Source of the DNA: FEN-987 sp964598845
GTDB taxonomy: Archaea > Thermoproteota > Bathyarchaeia > 40CM-2-53-6
Length of the DNA: 55,690 nucleotides
Assembly (NCBI GenBank): GCA_964598845.1
Contig: CAZRDM010000014.1
Span: 1-55,690 of the forward strand
Direction: 5' to 3'
How positions within the stretch are numbered: position 1 is the first letter of the stretch; every line of letters starts with the position of its first letter. Below are positions 7,589-16,553 of the stretch, piece after piece. The translations under genes and the position numbers were made by a program. The notes below the pieces were generated by a model. That model saw only the letters and a program-made list of their open reading frames with translations, was not told the origin of the DNA and did not search any database.

Positions 7589-7868
7589 CTTGCTTTCTTT
7601 CTGTACATGCTCGCGCTCTGCCTCATGTCAAGATGGACCCAACTGGGTCGAAAGATGCCCTTTCACCGAATCGGAACCATCGTTATGCTGAGAACTGAGA
7701 CCTGAACACTGAAGCCATCGGATCGTGCTAGCTAGGCGGCTTCTGGAATTGGAGTCGAAAAGTACGTCGCGTAGCAACTGCCTATGCATCTTCTCTGTTG
7801 CAGCATAGGCGGGTGGTTTTGAACCTGTTTAGGTATGCATCTCGGTGGTTCCGCGCATGAGACAGCTA
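7589..7868. other. intergenic, nothing recognised
   Basis: Between the nitroreductase-like gene promoter and the end of the M20 hydrolase gene I see no convincing gene, RNA or repeat. Confidence 0.4.
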
Positions 7869-9107
7869 TTATTTGGCGAGTTGCATCAATGTGTTTAGGA
7901 GAACATTTGCCCCTGCTTCAAGGTGTTGAGGATCTGTTGATTCTCGTGGGTTGTGGCTTGTTCCTTCGCGGCTTGGCACGAAGATCATCCCTGTCTCCGT
8001 GATCTTTGCCATGTTCAGACAGTCGTGGCCGGCTCCGCTTTGTATCAGCCTGTACTTGAGGCCAAGTGACTGAGCCGATCCCGCGATGACATCGACAACT
8101 CGCTGAGACATCAAGGCTGCCTCAGTGAAGCTCTTCTCTTCAATTCTGACTTTCACTTGATCTTTGGCTGCGGCTCGATTCACGAGCGAAATTATCTCTT
8201 CTTTGAGGGATTGTAGCCCGTCGGTTGTTGGGGCTCTGTAGTCTACCGTGAGCGCCACATTTTCTGGTACGACATTGGTTGCGTTCGGAAACACGTTTAC
8301 GTGCCCGACGGTGGCAACGGCGCTGCTCTTGGATCGTCGCGCTATCTCATTCACTCCCAGCACGATTCGAGCCGCCGCAAGCATTGGGTCGCGTCTGATT
8401 GAGATGGGAACCGTGCCTGCATGCCCCCCGCTCCCGTCCAAGACAACTATTAGCTCTGCAAGCCCAACGATGGAAGTGACGACGCCGATCGGAATCTGTT
8501 CCTGCTCAAGGACCGGCCCCTGTTCGATGTGGAGTTCAACGTAGGCTCGGATCTCGTGACGGCCCTTGTGAACTTGCCAGAGCGTCGATGGTTCCAGACC
8601 CGCATCCTTCAATGCCCGCTCGAAGCTGATGCCGTTCTGGTCCTTGAGCGCGTGCACCTCTTCCTTTCGCACGAGCCCGGCGAGGCCCATGCTTCCAATA
8701 AAGCTGGGAAATCTGAAGCCTTCCTCCTCCGTGAAAACGACAACCTCCAGCGGCGCCTTTGTCTTGAGATTCTGCTCGCGTACACATCTGAGAGCCTCGA
8801 TCCCTGAGAGAACGCCGTAAGCGCCGTCGAGAGACCCTCCATGCGGCACCGAGTCGATGTGAGATCCGCACACGACGGCCGGTACTTCGCTCAACGAGTT
8901 GTCCAGTCGTCCGACAATGTTGGCGAACGGATCCACATCGACTCGGAGGCCCGATTCCTCCATCAGCTCGATAACGTATCTTCGAGCTTCCACATCGGCC
9001 CGATCGAGCGTGAAGCGAGATATTCCTCCGTCCGGCTGCCGACCAAAACTCGACAGCTCATCGATCGTTTGCAGCAAGCGGGTCGCGTTAATCCTTGCGG
9101 GAGCCAT
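7869..9107 (-). CDS. M20-family N-carbamoyl-amino-acid hydrolase / allantoate amidohydrolase
   Basis: A 412-residue zinc hydrolase of the AllC/HyuC group. Metal ligands are visible: His83 and Asp85 in CGSHIDSVPHGG, Asp94 in SLDGAYGV, Glu127-129 in VVFTEEEGFRFPSF, His193 in ELHIEQGPVLEQE, and the late His in SGAGHDCLNMAK. The enzyme opens N-carbamoyl-amino acids (or allantoate) to amino acid, ammonia and CO2. It starts with ATG one base after the racemase stop, so the two are co-translated. With the upstream cyclic-amide hydrolase this makes a hydantoin or allantoin degradation route. Which of the two cannot be decided from sequence alone. Confidence 0.88.
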   Translation of the reverse strand: MAPARINATRLLQTIDELSSFGRQPDGGISRFTLDRADVEARRYVIELMEESGLRVDVDPFANIVGRLDNSLSEVPAVVCGSHIDSVPHGGSLDGAYGVLSGIEALRCVREQNLKTKAPLEVVVFTEEEGFRFPSFIGSMGLAGLVRKEEVHALKDQNGISFERALKDAGLEPSTLWQVHKGRHEIRAYVELHIEQGPVLEQEQIPIGVVTSIVGLAELIVVLDGSGGHAGTVPISIRRDPMLAAARIVLGVNEIARRSKSSAVATVGHVNVFPNATNVVPENVALTVDYRAPTTDGLQSLKEEIISLVNRAAAKDQVKVRIEEKSFTEAALMSQRVVDVIAGSAQSLGLKYRLIQSGAGHDCLNMAKITETGMIFVPSREGTSHNPRESTDPQHLEAGANVLLNTLMQLAK

Positions 9108-9108
9108 A

Positions 9109-9864
9109 TCATTCCACGCTGCGGGTTCCTTTCCATTCTCTAAGGATCTTCGAGAAACCCGTGATCGGCTTCTTCTCTGGCGGCAGATATGTGAGCGCCT
9201 TACTTGTCTTGAGGCCGTACCCGTGAAGCGCCTCGAGGAGCTTCACAGCCGCGACGACCCCGTCAATGACCGGAACTCCGAGTTCGTTCTCGAATTCCTT
9301 ATCGAGACCTGCGAGACCGGCGCATCCGAGCAGTATCGCTTCAGCGTCGTCCTCCTTCACAGCCTTGCGGGCCTCCTCTAAGAGGTCTTTCTTCATCTCG
9401 GCGAGGCCGCGCTCCATCTCCAGCACCGGCACATCAATCATGCGAACCGACGCGCACCTAGACTTCAGCCCGTAGCGCTTTAGCAGTTCATGCGTAGACG
9501 CAAGGCTCCTCTTCGGCATCGATATGATCGAGAACCTATAGGCAACTGTGCATGCGAACAGCATCCCTGCCTCAGCGATTCCGACAACCGGGACCTTGGA
9601 TATTTCTCGGCTCGCTTGGAGGCCTGGGTCGCTGAAACAGGCGATGACGAAACCGTCAAAACCTTCGGCTAGCCCCTTCTTCACTTCCTCCAACACGCCA
9701 ATCGATGAGAGAGCTTCATCGTAGAAGTTGTCTATCGCGGCGGGCCCGTATTCGGGAGACACGGTCACGATCTCTGTTTCTGGCCGTTTGTATTTCCTCG
9801 CCGCGGCGTCTATGCCTTCAGTCATCTCTTTCGTTGTGTTCGGGTTGACGATCTTGATGCGCAA
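9109..9864 (-). CDS. Asp/Glu racemase-family protein, hydantoin (or allantoin) racemase type
   Basis: 251 residues. The two catalytic cysteines of the family are Cys76 in FVIACFSDPGLQASRE and Cys181 in AILLGCAGLAGL. The phrase CFSDPGL followed by REIxKVPVVGIAEA is characteristic of the hydantoin racemase branch. The start MRIKIVNPNTT also fits. It would racemise 5-substituted hydantoins or allantoin so that both enantiomers can be used. It sits between the cyclic-amide hydrolase (25-nt gap) and the M20 hydrolase (1-nt gap). Confidence 0.85.
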   Translation of the reverse strand: MRIKIVNPNTTKEMTEGIDAAARKYKRPETEIVTVSPEYGPAAIDNFYDEALSSIGVLEEVKKGLAEGFDGFVIACFSDPGLQASREISKVPVVGIAEAGMLFACTVAYRFSIISMPKRSLASTHELLKRYGLKSRCASVRMIDVPVLEMERGLAEMKKDLLEEARKAVKEDDAEAILLGCAGLAGLDKEFENELGVPVIDGVVAAVKLLEALHGYGLKTSKALTYLPPEKKPITGFSKILREWKGTRSVE

Positions 9865-9889
9865 GCTGTAACCCTTGGTTCGGGAGAAC

Positions 9890-11281
9890 CTATCGAGACA
9901 TCTCTCGTGTGACGTATTGGCCGTAGCCCTGATTTCCCACGATCTCGCCGTCTTGCATGATCATGCTTCCGCGGACAAACGTTGCCTTCGCTTCACCCTG
10001 CGTGACGGTGCCGTCGTAGACGGTCCAGCCACACTTCGACTTCGTCTTCGAGTTCGAGATCCTATATTTCGACTTCATGTCAACAATCACAAAGTCCGCG
10101 TCCGAACCTATCTGGAGGGTCCCCTTGCGCGGGTACAGCCCGAAGAGTCTGGCTGGGTTCTCGCAGGCGACATGGACAGTTCTCTCGATCGTGGTATTGC
10201 CCTTGTTGATGGCGTCCATCATCAGCGGCAGCGAGGCCTCGATATTTGCTGCGCCGTTTCCGGCATGCCAGATATTCTCTACACCTGCCTGTTTCTCGTC
10301 CTTCGTGTACGGTGAGTGATCCGACCCAAGCGTGTCTATGTGGCCCCTGTTGAGGAGTTCCCACATCTTCGCGACCGTTGCCTTGTCGCGCGGCGGCGGA
10401 GCACACTTAGCCCACGGTCCCTTCTTGATCACGTCCTGATCGGTCATGAAGAGGAAGTGCGGGCATGTCTCCACGTAGATCTCGTAACCATGCTGCTTGG
10501 CGTGCGTGACCTCCAGAACGCCTTCGGGCACGCTCGTGTGCACGATCAAACCTTTCGCTCGCGTCTCCTTCAGGAAGAAGACCATTCGCCTGACCGATTC
10601 GATCTCGGCGATCGGAGGCCTCCACTCCAAATGAGCCTTGATGTCTTTCCGGCCTTCGCTCTTGAGTCGCTTCTCGTTGGCTGAGAGGATGAAATCGTTC
10701 TCGGCGTGTAGAAGCGCCACCGCGCCTATCTTGTGAACAACCTTCAAGGCGTCGTATAGGTCGCCGTCGTAGCAGGGCGGCCACTCAGGAATCGAGAAAC
10801 AGGTGTACGTCTTGAACCCCGTCATTCCCAAGTCATACATCTGCCTCATACTCTCCGCGTAGTCCGTGCCTGGACTGAAGCCGCCGTGTAACGCAAAGTC
10901 AACGTAGGCTTTGCGTTTGCAGATCTCAAGCTTCGACTTTGCCGCCTCGACCGTTGTCACAAGTGGAACGGAATCCGGCATCTCGATCACGGTCGTTACG
11001 CCGCCAGCGGCAGCAGCCATCGTTCCAGTCGCGAAGTCTTCCCGCATCGTGGCGACTTCGCTGCCTGGGCCCTCGTAGGGATCACCCATGTGGACATGCT
11101 CGTCAACAAAGCCCGGAATCACCACGTTGCCTCTCGCGTCGATCGTCTTGTCAGCGTCTGGGAGACTGTAATCGTTCGAAATTGCGGCGACCTTGCCGTC
11201 TTTGACAGCCAGTCCCCCCGCGACAAGCCCACCCGGCGTGTACACTTTCGCATTCTTGACAACCAAATCAACAGTCGGCAT
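9890..11281 (-). CDS. dihydropyrimidinase / hydantoinase / allantoinase-family cyclic amidohydrolase
   Basis: A 463-residue amidohydrolase with a complete binuclear zinc site: His62 and His64 (DEHVHMG), the carboxylated-lysine position Lys157 (TGFKTYTC), His192 (LLHAEND), His248 (IVHTSVPEG) and Asp321 (GSDHSPY). Cyclic amides such as hydantoins, dihydropyrimidines or allantoin are opened to N-carbamoyl acids. First gene of the three-gene run with racemase and M20 hydrolase. GGVTTVIEMPDS and SDHSPYTKDEK are compatible with either allantoinase or hydantoinase. The APC permease at 13700-15310 might supply substrate, which is inference. Confidence 0.9.
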   Translation of the reverse strand: MPTVDLVVKNAKVYTPGGLVAGGLAVKDGKVAAISNDYSLPDADKTIDARGNVVIPGFVDEHVHMGDPYEGPGSEVATMREDFATGTMAAAAGGVTTVIEMPDSVPLVTTVEAAKSKLEICKRKAYVDFALHGGFSPGTDYAESMRQMYDLGMTGFKTYTCFSIPEWPPCYDGDLYDALKVVHKIGAVALLHAENDFILSANEKRLKSEGRKDIKAHLEWRPPIAEIESVRRMVFFLKETRAKGLIVHTSVPEGVLEVTHAKQHGYEIYVETCPHFLFMTDQDVIKKGPWAKCAPPPRDKATVAKMWELLNRGHIDTLGSDHSPYTKDEKQAGVENIWHAGNGAANIEASLPLMMDAINKGNTTIERTVHVACENPARLFGLYPRKGTLQIGSDADFVIVDMKSKYRISNSKTKSKCGWTVYDGTVTQGEAKATFVRGSMIMQDGEIVGNQGYGQYVTREMSR

Positions 11282-11458
11282 TCAATGTCGAACCTTCGGC
11301 GAGGCGTCTCCGTTTAGGACTAAAAGGCGTTATGGTGCGCAAAGGGAGATCTGCTCTGAGAGGCTAGGACAAAACCAGACCCGATGGATGACGATCCGCA
11401 ACAACCAGATGTGGTCAAGAACGCATCGACAACAGGATTTTAAGCGCCGAAAGGCGTC

Positions 11459-12277
11459 ATGAGTCGCCTCAACACGCACAATGAGGAACTTCGTTTGGCG
11501 TCGTCGAACCAAATCTTGTCCGACTTCACTCAAGAAGCGACGCGGATAGTGAACGAGGGAGAGCGAGCGGGCATTCTGCTCAGACTCCTCGGCGCGACGG
11601 CGATAATGCTTCACTGCCCAAACTACAGCTATCTCTTCGAGAAGTTCGGCCGGACACTGACCGACCTAGACTTTGCAACATACGGGAAGTTCAGAGGCAA
11701 ACTCGAGAAGTTCTTCGTCGGCCTAGGATACAGGTCGGATAGGAGAACGTCGTACTACTTTGGCGAGGCAAGGCATAGGTACTTTGACGATATCAACAGC
11801 AGAGTCGTAGACATCTTCTTCGACAAGCTCAGCTTCTGTCATACAGTACCCTTCAACGGCCGACTCGAGCTTGACAGCCCCACAATCACATTGACCGACA
11901 TCCTACTTGAGAAGATGCAGATCGTCGAGATCAACGAGAAAGATATCAGAGACACCATCATTATGCTACGCGAACATCAAATCCAAGACGGCGAGAAAGA
12001 GTCCGTAAACGCAGACCACATCTCGAAGCTGCTAGCCAGCAATTGGGGCTTCTACTACACTGTCATGACGAATCTCCACAACGTAAAGAGTTTCCTCGAC
12101 AAGTACGAGGCCCTCACTCCAGAGGATAGACGCGATGTCGGTTCGAAGATTGAGACTCTGCTCAAGCGGATAGAGGATGAGCCGAAGAGTATGAAGTGGC
12201 GCACAAGAGCAAAGATCGGAACACGCAGGAAGTGGTACACTGAAGTCGAGGACTTCAGGAAAGACTTCAAGCAGTAG
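11459..12277 (+). CDS. AbiEii-like nucleotidyltransferase-family protein
   Basis: 272 residues. LRLLGATAIMLH followed by RTLTDLDFATY (Asp69 and Asp71) gives the GG/GA and DxD features of the Pol-beta-type fold. TDILLEKMQIVEINEKDIRDTIIML matches the lysine helix of AbiEii-type proteins. AbiEii relatives act as toxins that modify tRNA in type IV toxin-antitoxin systems, but no AbiEi partner is adjacent, so a stand-alone housekeeping role is equally possible. An AT-rich TTTTAA element about 20 nt upstream may be its TATA box. A small GCGCC-GAAA-GGCG hairpin immediately precedes the ATG. Confidence 0.65.
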   Translation: MSRLNTHNEELRLASSNQILSDFTQEATRIVNEGERAGILLRLLGATAIMLHCPNYSYLFEKFGRTLTDLDFATYGKFRGKLEKFFVGLGYRSDRRTSYYFGEARHRYFDDINSRVVDIFFDKLSFCHTVPFNGRLELDSPTITLTDILLEKMQIVEINEKDIRDTIIMLREHQIQDGEKESVNADHISKLLASNWGFYYTVMTNLHNVKSFLDKYEALTPEDRRDVGSKIETLLKRIEDEPKSMKWRTRAKIGTRRKWYTEVEDFRKDFKQ

Positions 12278-12359
12278 CTTGTCTCGCTACGAGCTGAGGG
12301 AACCGGTGTGCTGTGAAGACCGCGACTATGACTCAGCATCTTGTTTTCGGGTTGCGAGA

Positions 12360-13310
12360 TCACCCTGAAGTGAACATATAGCTCTTGATTCCCTTCTCGG
12401 AGAGATTCAGAATCAGACCTCTTAGAACTCCCGTCCCGTACTCGCTGCCAGGGTTAAAACATCTGGTCCTCCCCAGCGGCACGACTCCTCGTGATTCGTG
12501 TATGTGCCCATGCAAGCCGACAAGTGGTTGATGTTTCAGTACGGCGTTCCTGACGGCGCTGCTACCTGCCGGCGCCATGACAATCTGGCCCGCCGTGGAA
12601 ATGGGCTTTAGAGTCTCATCCAACTTGGGAGCAGAATCGATGCTGGTATCGATCGGAGGACAGTGGAGATTGAAGATAGCATTGCTCATATCCTTGACTT
12701 GTGAGGCCATCGCCTCAATCTTGTCAGCTAGGTATTCCTCGTCAAACTCTCTTGGACTGTTCCATGGTGTGTGGTTTGTGAATCCCATCGTTATCATTTC
12801 GTGATGGTCGTCAACGTTGACGACCTTCAAATCAGGGTTCACCATGAAGGTTGACTTTTTGAGAGCTTCATCAATCTCCCACCTGTCATCGTTTCCCGGA
12901 GAGATGAAGATCTTGACCTTCGTGCCCTTCAGTTTCTCTTCCGCGAGCCCGACCCATCTTTCGACATTCTCAACCATTACTTTAGTGAATAGCGCGTGGA
13001 CGTTCTTCTTGTCGCTTTCAAGGCTCGCGACGACTTCCGGTGTGGTCCTGTATGGATAATATCCGGAGTTCCTAATCCCCTTCTCGATCTCAGCTACTTC
13101 CTGTTCCGTCTTTGCTGTTTTCTCGCTGCCCATGAACCATGCAGAATATGTGCCGTCGGGCTTCTGCGTGATAGGCACAATCAGCTTTCCTGTAATGTCC
13201 CCTGCAAGGATAGCCACGTCAGGGCTGTAGAAGGTTGCAGCGCTCAGAAACTTGTTGAAGCACTTCTCTGAGCCATGCACATCTGTTACGAAGAATATTC
13301 GTGTGTTCAA
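12360..13310 (-). CDS. calcineurin-like metallophosphoesterase
   Basis: 316 residues with a full two-metal site: Asp10 and His12 (TDVHGSEK), Asp38 (LAGDITGK), Asn140 with Asp141 (SPGNDDRWE), His216 (LHCPPID), and the GHxH-type LHGHIHESRG (His267, His269, His271). The reaction is phosphoester hydrolysis; the substrate is unknown. Starts at TTG 13310. Convergent with the AbiEii-like gene, no obvious operon partner. Confidence 0.85.
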   Translation of the reverse strand: MNTRIFFVTDVHGSEKCFNKFLSAATFYSPDVAILAGDITGKLIVPITQKPDGTYSAWFMGSEKTAKTEQEVAEIEKGIRNSGYYPYRTTPEVVASLESDKKNVHALFTKVMVENVERWVGLAEEKLKGTKVKIFISPGNDDRWEIDEALKKSTFMVNPDLKVVNVDDHHEMITMGFTNHTPWNSPREFDEEYLADKIEAMASQVKDMSNAIFNLHCPPIDTSIDSAPKLDETLKPISTAGQIVMAPAGSSAVRNAVLKHQPLVGLHGHIHESRGVVPLGRTRCFNPGSEYGTGVLRGLILNLSEKGIKSYMFTSG

Positions 13311-13603
13311 CTGCGTTCAACGGATCTCCTTTTTGCCAATTCTTACCTCTTGCGCGACACACGCCAAGATAACGGTACACGTTCTCTGTCGCGGTTCGAG
13401 CACGGCCTTGCCAAGACGCCCTCATAAAGCTTCAGCGCACCCGGAATTGACGCTATAAGGACCGTTTCTGTCGTTTTGCCGCGATTAGAACAGCTTTCTA
13501 ATCAGGAATCTTTGGTCATTTGTCTCTGAATCCATCGCAGCGCTGACATGAGACATCCTGATCCAGCTCTGTGTGCGGGCTGCCTGTCAGTCGTGAACGA
13601 TTG
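13311..13603. other. intergenic, nothing recognised
   Basis: No convincing coding frame, RNA gene or repeat was seen between the phosphoesterase start and the terminator of the permease gene. Confidence 0.4.
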
Positions 13604-13640
13604 AAAAAAAAGGGGTAACGTCGCTCTGGGCGAGCGACGT
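13604..13640 (-). terminator. hairpin plus T-tract terminator of the APC permease gene
   Basis: On the minus strand a 9-bp perfect stem (ACGTCGCTC paired with GAGCGACGT, loop of 5) is followed by ACCCC and eight T residues. It lies 60 nt past the permease stop. Confidence 0.7.
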
Positions 13641-13699
13641 TGTAGTGGCAAGTTCCGTGGATCTCGCGTGTGCTGGCTTCAGATGACTTCCTAGGGGCT

Positions 13700-15310
13700 C
13701 TATACCGGGGGTATCTCTTGGAAGGCGAGTCTAACGTCGATTCCTTGTCTAGCTCGGTATGCTTTCGCGGCGAAGTAGACCAGCAGTCCAAATACATAGA
13801 TCCCTGCAACGGCTGCGAGCGATGTTGGGGCGTTTGCTCCGTATGCGGGGACGGTGGCGTACATGTATGAGACCCAGCCAAGGAAGAGCGTTCCTAGAAT
13901 TCCCGCAAGTGACATGACAGGATATCCAGCGATCTTCAATGTTGCAAGTCTTGGCGCCGTCTCGTAGATGGTCTTCATCTGCTTCCTGAACGGAAGGACA
14001 GCAGCAGCGATGCACGCCACCATGAATGTCGCTACAATGTTTCCGAAAGCCGCGCTAACCGTTGCTAGGACACCTGCATAGAACGTGAAGATGAAGATCA
14101 TTATCTCTGCCCCGACAGCCATCACCAAGACACCGACCCAAGGAGTGCCGTATCTGCTGACCGACGACAGCTTCTCGGGCAGGATTCTGTCAAGTGACAT
14201 TGCGAAGAGCCACCGTGGGACCTGAATGCAGTTGATAATTACCACTGCCGCGACCCAGCAAATGAAGCCTATCGCCATGAGCGCATGCAGGATAACATTG
14301 TCCGTCACGATACCTGCGAACAGCGTGATGAATGGAGGCGTCGGTAGGCCGTACTCCAGGCCGTTCACGAAGATATAGTCAGCTGCCATGATGAAGTCGT
14401 AGCCAGCCGCGTTCAACAGTGCCCACATGGCGGCCGAGACCATCACGCCGCTTATGAACAGGTTGATTAGCAGGCCTAGGAAGAAGTTCTTGCCTGGATC
14501 CTTAACTTCACCGCCCACGCAGCTTTGCGCAGCCAAGTATGGATAGATGTATGCGGCAAATGGGAGCATGTTGATCATTGCAAGCCATGAGGGAGGAGCC
14601 GCGAGGTCCAGTCCCGCGTCCCTAGCGGTCTTGAGTATGGTGTGATAGTAGTCCGGGTCACCGACGTATCTCATGGCGTACGTGTTGAAGTCACTGATGA
14701 AGGTGGCCCTGTCCGTTGCTCCGAGAAGCACTGTCCACAAGAAGACACCGACTATTCCAAGGACGACCATGACATCAAGCAGCTTGAACGTGAGCCTCGT
14801 ACTGCGACCAGCTATGTAGCACATTGCCAAAATCAGGATCGATCCGAATAGCAGAATCCACGGTATTTCAGTGGCGGATGCAGCCATGCCTAGGAGCGTG
14901 GGGTTCTCGAGGACGCTCCCAGTGGCTTGCAGCGCTGTGGCTGCGCCTATGCTGAGCGCCCAGTTAGAATAAGCCCCTGTCCAGAACATGAACCATATTG
15001 TGATGCTCAGCGAAGCTGCCACGGCAAGCGCTGGGTGAAGTCCTCTACTTATGAAGACATAGTCTCCGCCGGATCGGGGCATTGCCGTTGACATGGAAGC
15101 GTACGCAATTGCTTGCGGTACACACAAGAGCGCCCCCAGCGCTGCTGCGAGTACTATATCGCCGCCTGGGAACTGAGCAAGTATGAGTGTGTAGTAGATC
15201 AAGGACATTCCGAAAGTGTTGCTCTCGATGTTCAGAAGTACCGAGTCCCAAAGTCCTACTTGTCTGACAAGCCCTGTGGCTTCTCGTACGAAGACTCTCG
15301 GTCGTGACAT
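13700..15310 (-). CDS. APC-superfamily amino acid permease
   Basis: A 536-residue membrane protein with about 12-14 hydrophobic helices. Near the N-terminus VGLWDSVLLNIESNTFGMSL and later AMPRSGGDYVFISRGLHPALA match the first helices of APC-type amino acid/polyamine/cation transporters. It would import an amino acid or related amide by proton or sodium coupling, or exchange. It is a single gene closed by a strong terminator. Its closeness to the hydantoin operon hints at a linked substrate, but the two are separated by two unrelated genes. Confidence 0.85.
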   Translation of the reverse strand: MSRPRVFVREATGLVRQVGLWDSVLLNIESNTFGMSLIYYTLILAQFPGGDIVLAAALGALLCVPQAIAYASMSTAMPRSGGDYVFISRGLHPALAVAASLSITIWFMFWTGAYSNWALSIGAATALQATGSVLENPTLLGMAASATEIPWILLFGSILILAMCYIAGRSTRLTFKLLDVMVVLGIVGVFLWTVLLGATDRATFISDFNTYAMRYVGDPDYYHTILKTARDAGLDLAAPPSWLAMINMLPFAAYIYPYLAAQSCVGGEVKDPGKNFFLGLLINLFISGVMVSAAMWALLNAAGYDFIMAADYIFVNGLEYGLPTPPFITLFAGIVTDNVILHALMAIGFICWVAAVVIINCIQVPRWLFAMSLDRILPEKLSSVSRYGTPWVGVLVMAVGAEIMIFIFTFYAGVLATVSAAFGNIVATFMVACIAAAVLPFRKQMKTIYETAPRLATLKIAGYPVMSLAGILGTLFLGWVSYMYATVPAYGANAPTSLAAVAGIYVFGLLVYFAAKAYRARQGIDVRLAFQEIPPV

Positions 15311-15543
15311 TTTACATCAGACTCTTGCGCCATGTACCCCGTATATTACATTTGTGCGCAACCTGGCAAACGCATATATGCGAATGCACTCGTTCGAGCG
15401 AAACCGCGGAAGTGGGGATTCTATCCGATGCACTTCCTACACTATGGCAGGAGCATGTCATGCAGGGTCCTTGTGGCTCGTTCAGCATCGTTCAAGTCCA
15501 CGACGACGAGTATGCTTCTTTCTGAACCCGCTCTCCGAATCGC
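15311..15543. other. upstream region of APC permease
   Basis: On the minus strand a TAATATAC-like element at about 15344-15351 could be the TATA box for the permease start at 15310. A palindromic GCATATATGC lies at 15370-15379. No gene seen. Confidence 0.35.
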
Positions 15544-15714
15544 ATGACAGTGGCGGACGCATTCGCAGTCAGCTACGATCTACTCGACAATACATTGGAT
15601 CTCGAAACCGGCCAGTGGTCATTCGTGTCATACAACGCGACGAAGAGGAAGAATGTTCCAGTGTTCATCCAAGCACCAGACAATGAGGCAACGCTTGCCA
15701 AGGCTCTGGCCTGA
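15544..15714 (+). CDS. small hypothetical protein (56 residues)
   Basis: ATG-started frame with balanced, protein-like composition: MTVADAFAVSYDLLDNTLDL, then QWSFVSYNATKRKNVPVFIQ, ending TLAKALA. No domain recognised. It stands alone between the permease promoter region and a tRNA 3' fragment. Could be a real small protein or the tail of a lost gene. Confidence 0.4.
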   Translation: MTVADAFAVSYDLLDNTLDLETGQWSFVSYNATKRKNVPVFIQAPDNEATLAKALA

Positions 15715-15786
15715 CCGCCACTATGTGGCAGACTCGACAGCGAGTCTTGACTCGAACTTCCAATCATTCAGGCTCGAATCAATGAG

Positions 15787-15820
15787 AAAATGGTGGGCCC
15801 GGTGGGATTCGAGCCCAGTC
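15787..15820 (-). other. tRNA 3'-end-like fragment with encoded CCA
   Basis: On the minus strand: CTGGG, CTCGAAT loop, CCCAC, then CGGGCCCACCATTTTC. The T-loop, acceptor strand and CCA are recognisable, and the T-stem has one mismatch. It is adjacent to the 3' end of the livF-like gene and shares its 3' flank with the fragment at 4291-4308. No tRNA body is attached. Confidence 0.5.
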
Positions 15821-15830
15821 TAGGCCATAC

Positions 15831-16553
15831 TCAGCCTGTCGTCATCTGCACGCCCATGTAGATCTTTGCGAGGCTGTCGTCGTGCATTAGCTTTGAGGCT
15901 GGTCCTTCCAATCGATTTCGCCCGAGCTCCAAAACGTAACCATAATCCGACATCTCCAAGGCAAGTCGGACATTCTGTTCTACTATTAGAAATGTCACTC
16001 CTTGCTGATTCATCTCCTTGATTTTTTGGTATATCCCCTTCGTAACAATCGGGGCAAGCCCCGCGCTTGGTTCATCGAGTAAGAGGAGTTTTGGTTTCAG
16101 AACCATCGCTCTTCCCAATTCTAGCATCCTTTGCTCTCCTCCGCTCATGCTCCGAGCTAGATGCTTCTTTTTCTTCTCAAGTACCGGAAATATTTTGTAG
16201 ACCTCTTGAATCCGCTTGTTGATGTCTTCTCCATTGGTCATCGTGTAAGCTCCCATTTTCAAGTTGTCCACGACGGTCATGTAGGGGAAGATGCTCCGGC
16301 GTTGGAGAACGAATGCCATTCCTTTGCGCAGAAGTCTATGCGGTTCCATGTGGGTTATTTCGTCGCCCATGAAGAGGACCTTCCCACTGCTGGGGCGGAT
16401 TATTCCAAATACGGCCTTGAGTAGTGTGGACTTTCCAGCTCCGTTGGGACCGACCACACAAGCAATCTGGGATTCCTCAACCCCTATTGAAACACCGTGG
16501 AGGATTTCGACGTTTCCATAGCCTGCAAAAATCTCTCTCGCTTCCAGGATCAT
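15831..16553 (-). CDS. livF: branched-chain amino acid-type ABC transporter ATPase (LivF-like)
   Basis: 240 residues with Walker A VGPNGAGKSTLLKAV, signature MSGGEQRMLELGRAM, Walker B LLLLDEPSAGLAP and the switch histidine region. The AGYGNVEILHGVSI start and EVYKIFPVLEKKKKHLARSM are typical of LivF. It energises uptake with LivG. Start overlaps the livG stop by 4 nt. It is cotranscribed with livG and perhaps with the binding-protein gene upstream. Confidence 0.9.
   Translation of the reverse strand: MILEAREIFAGYGNVEILHGVSIGVEESQIACVVGPNGAGKSTLLKAVFGIIRPSSGKVLFMGDEITHMEPHRLLRKGMAFVLQRRSIFPYMTVVDNLKMGAYTMTNGEDINKRIQEVYKIFPVLEKKKKHLARSMSGGEQRMLELGRAMVLKPKLLLLDEPSAGLAPIVTKGIYQKIKEMNQQGVTFLIVEQNVRLALEMSDYGYVLELGRNRLEGPASKLMHDDSLAKIYMGVQMTTG

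Noticed and set aside
11430..11460. riboswitch or operator before the AbiEii-like gene
   Set aside because: Only a five-pair GCGCC-GAAA-GGCG hairpin is visible, too small to claim a regulatory RNA.
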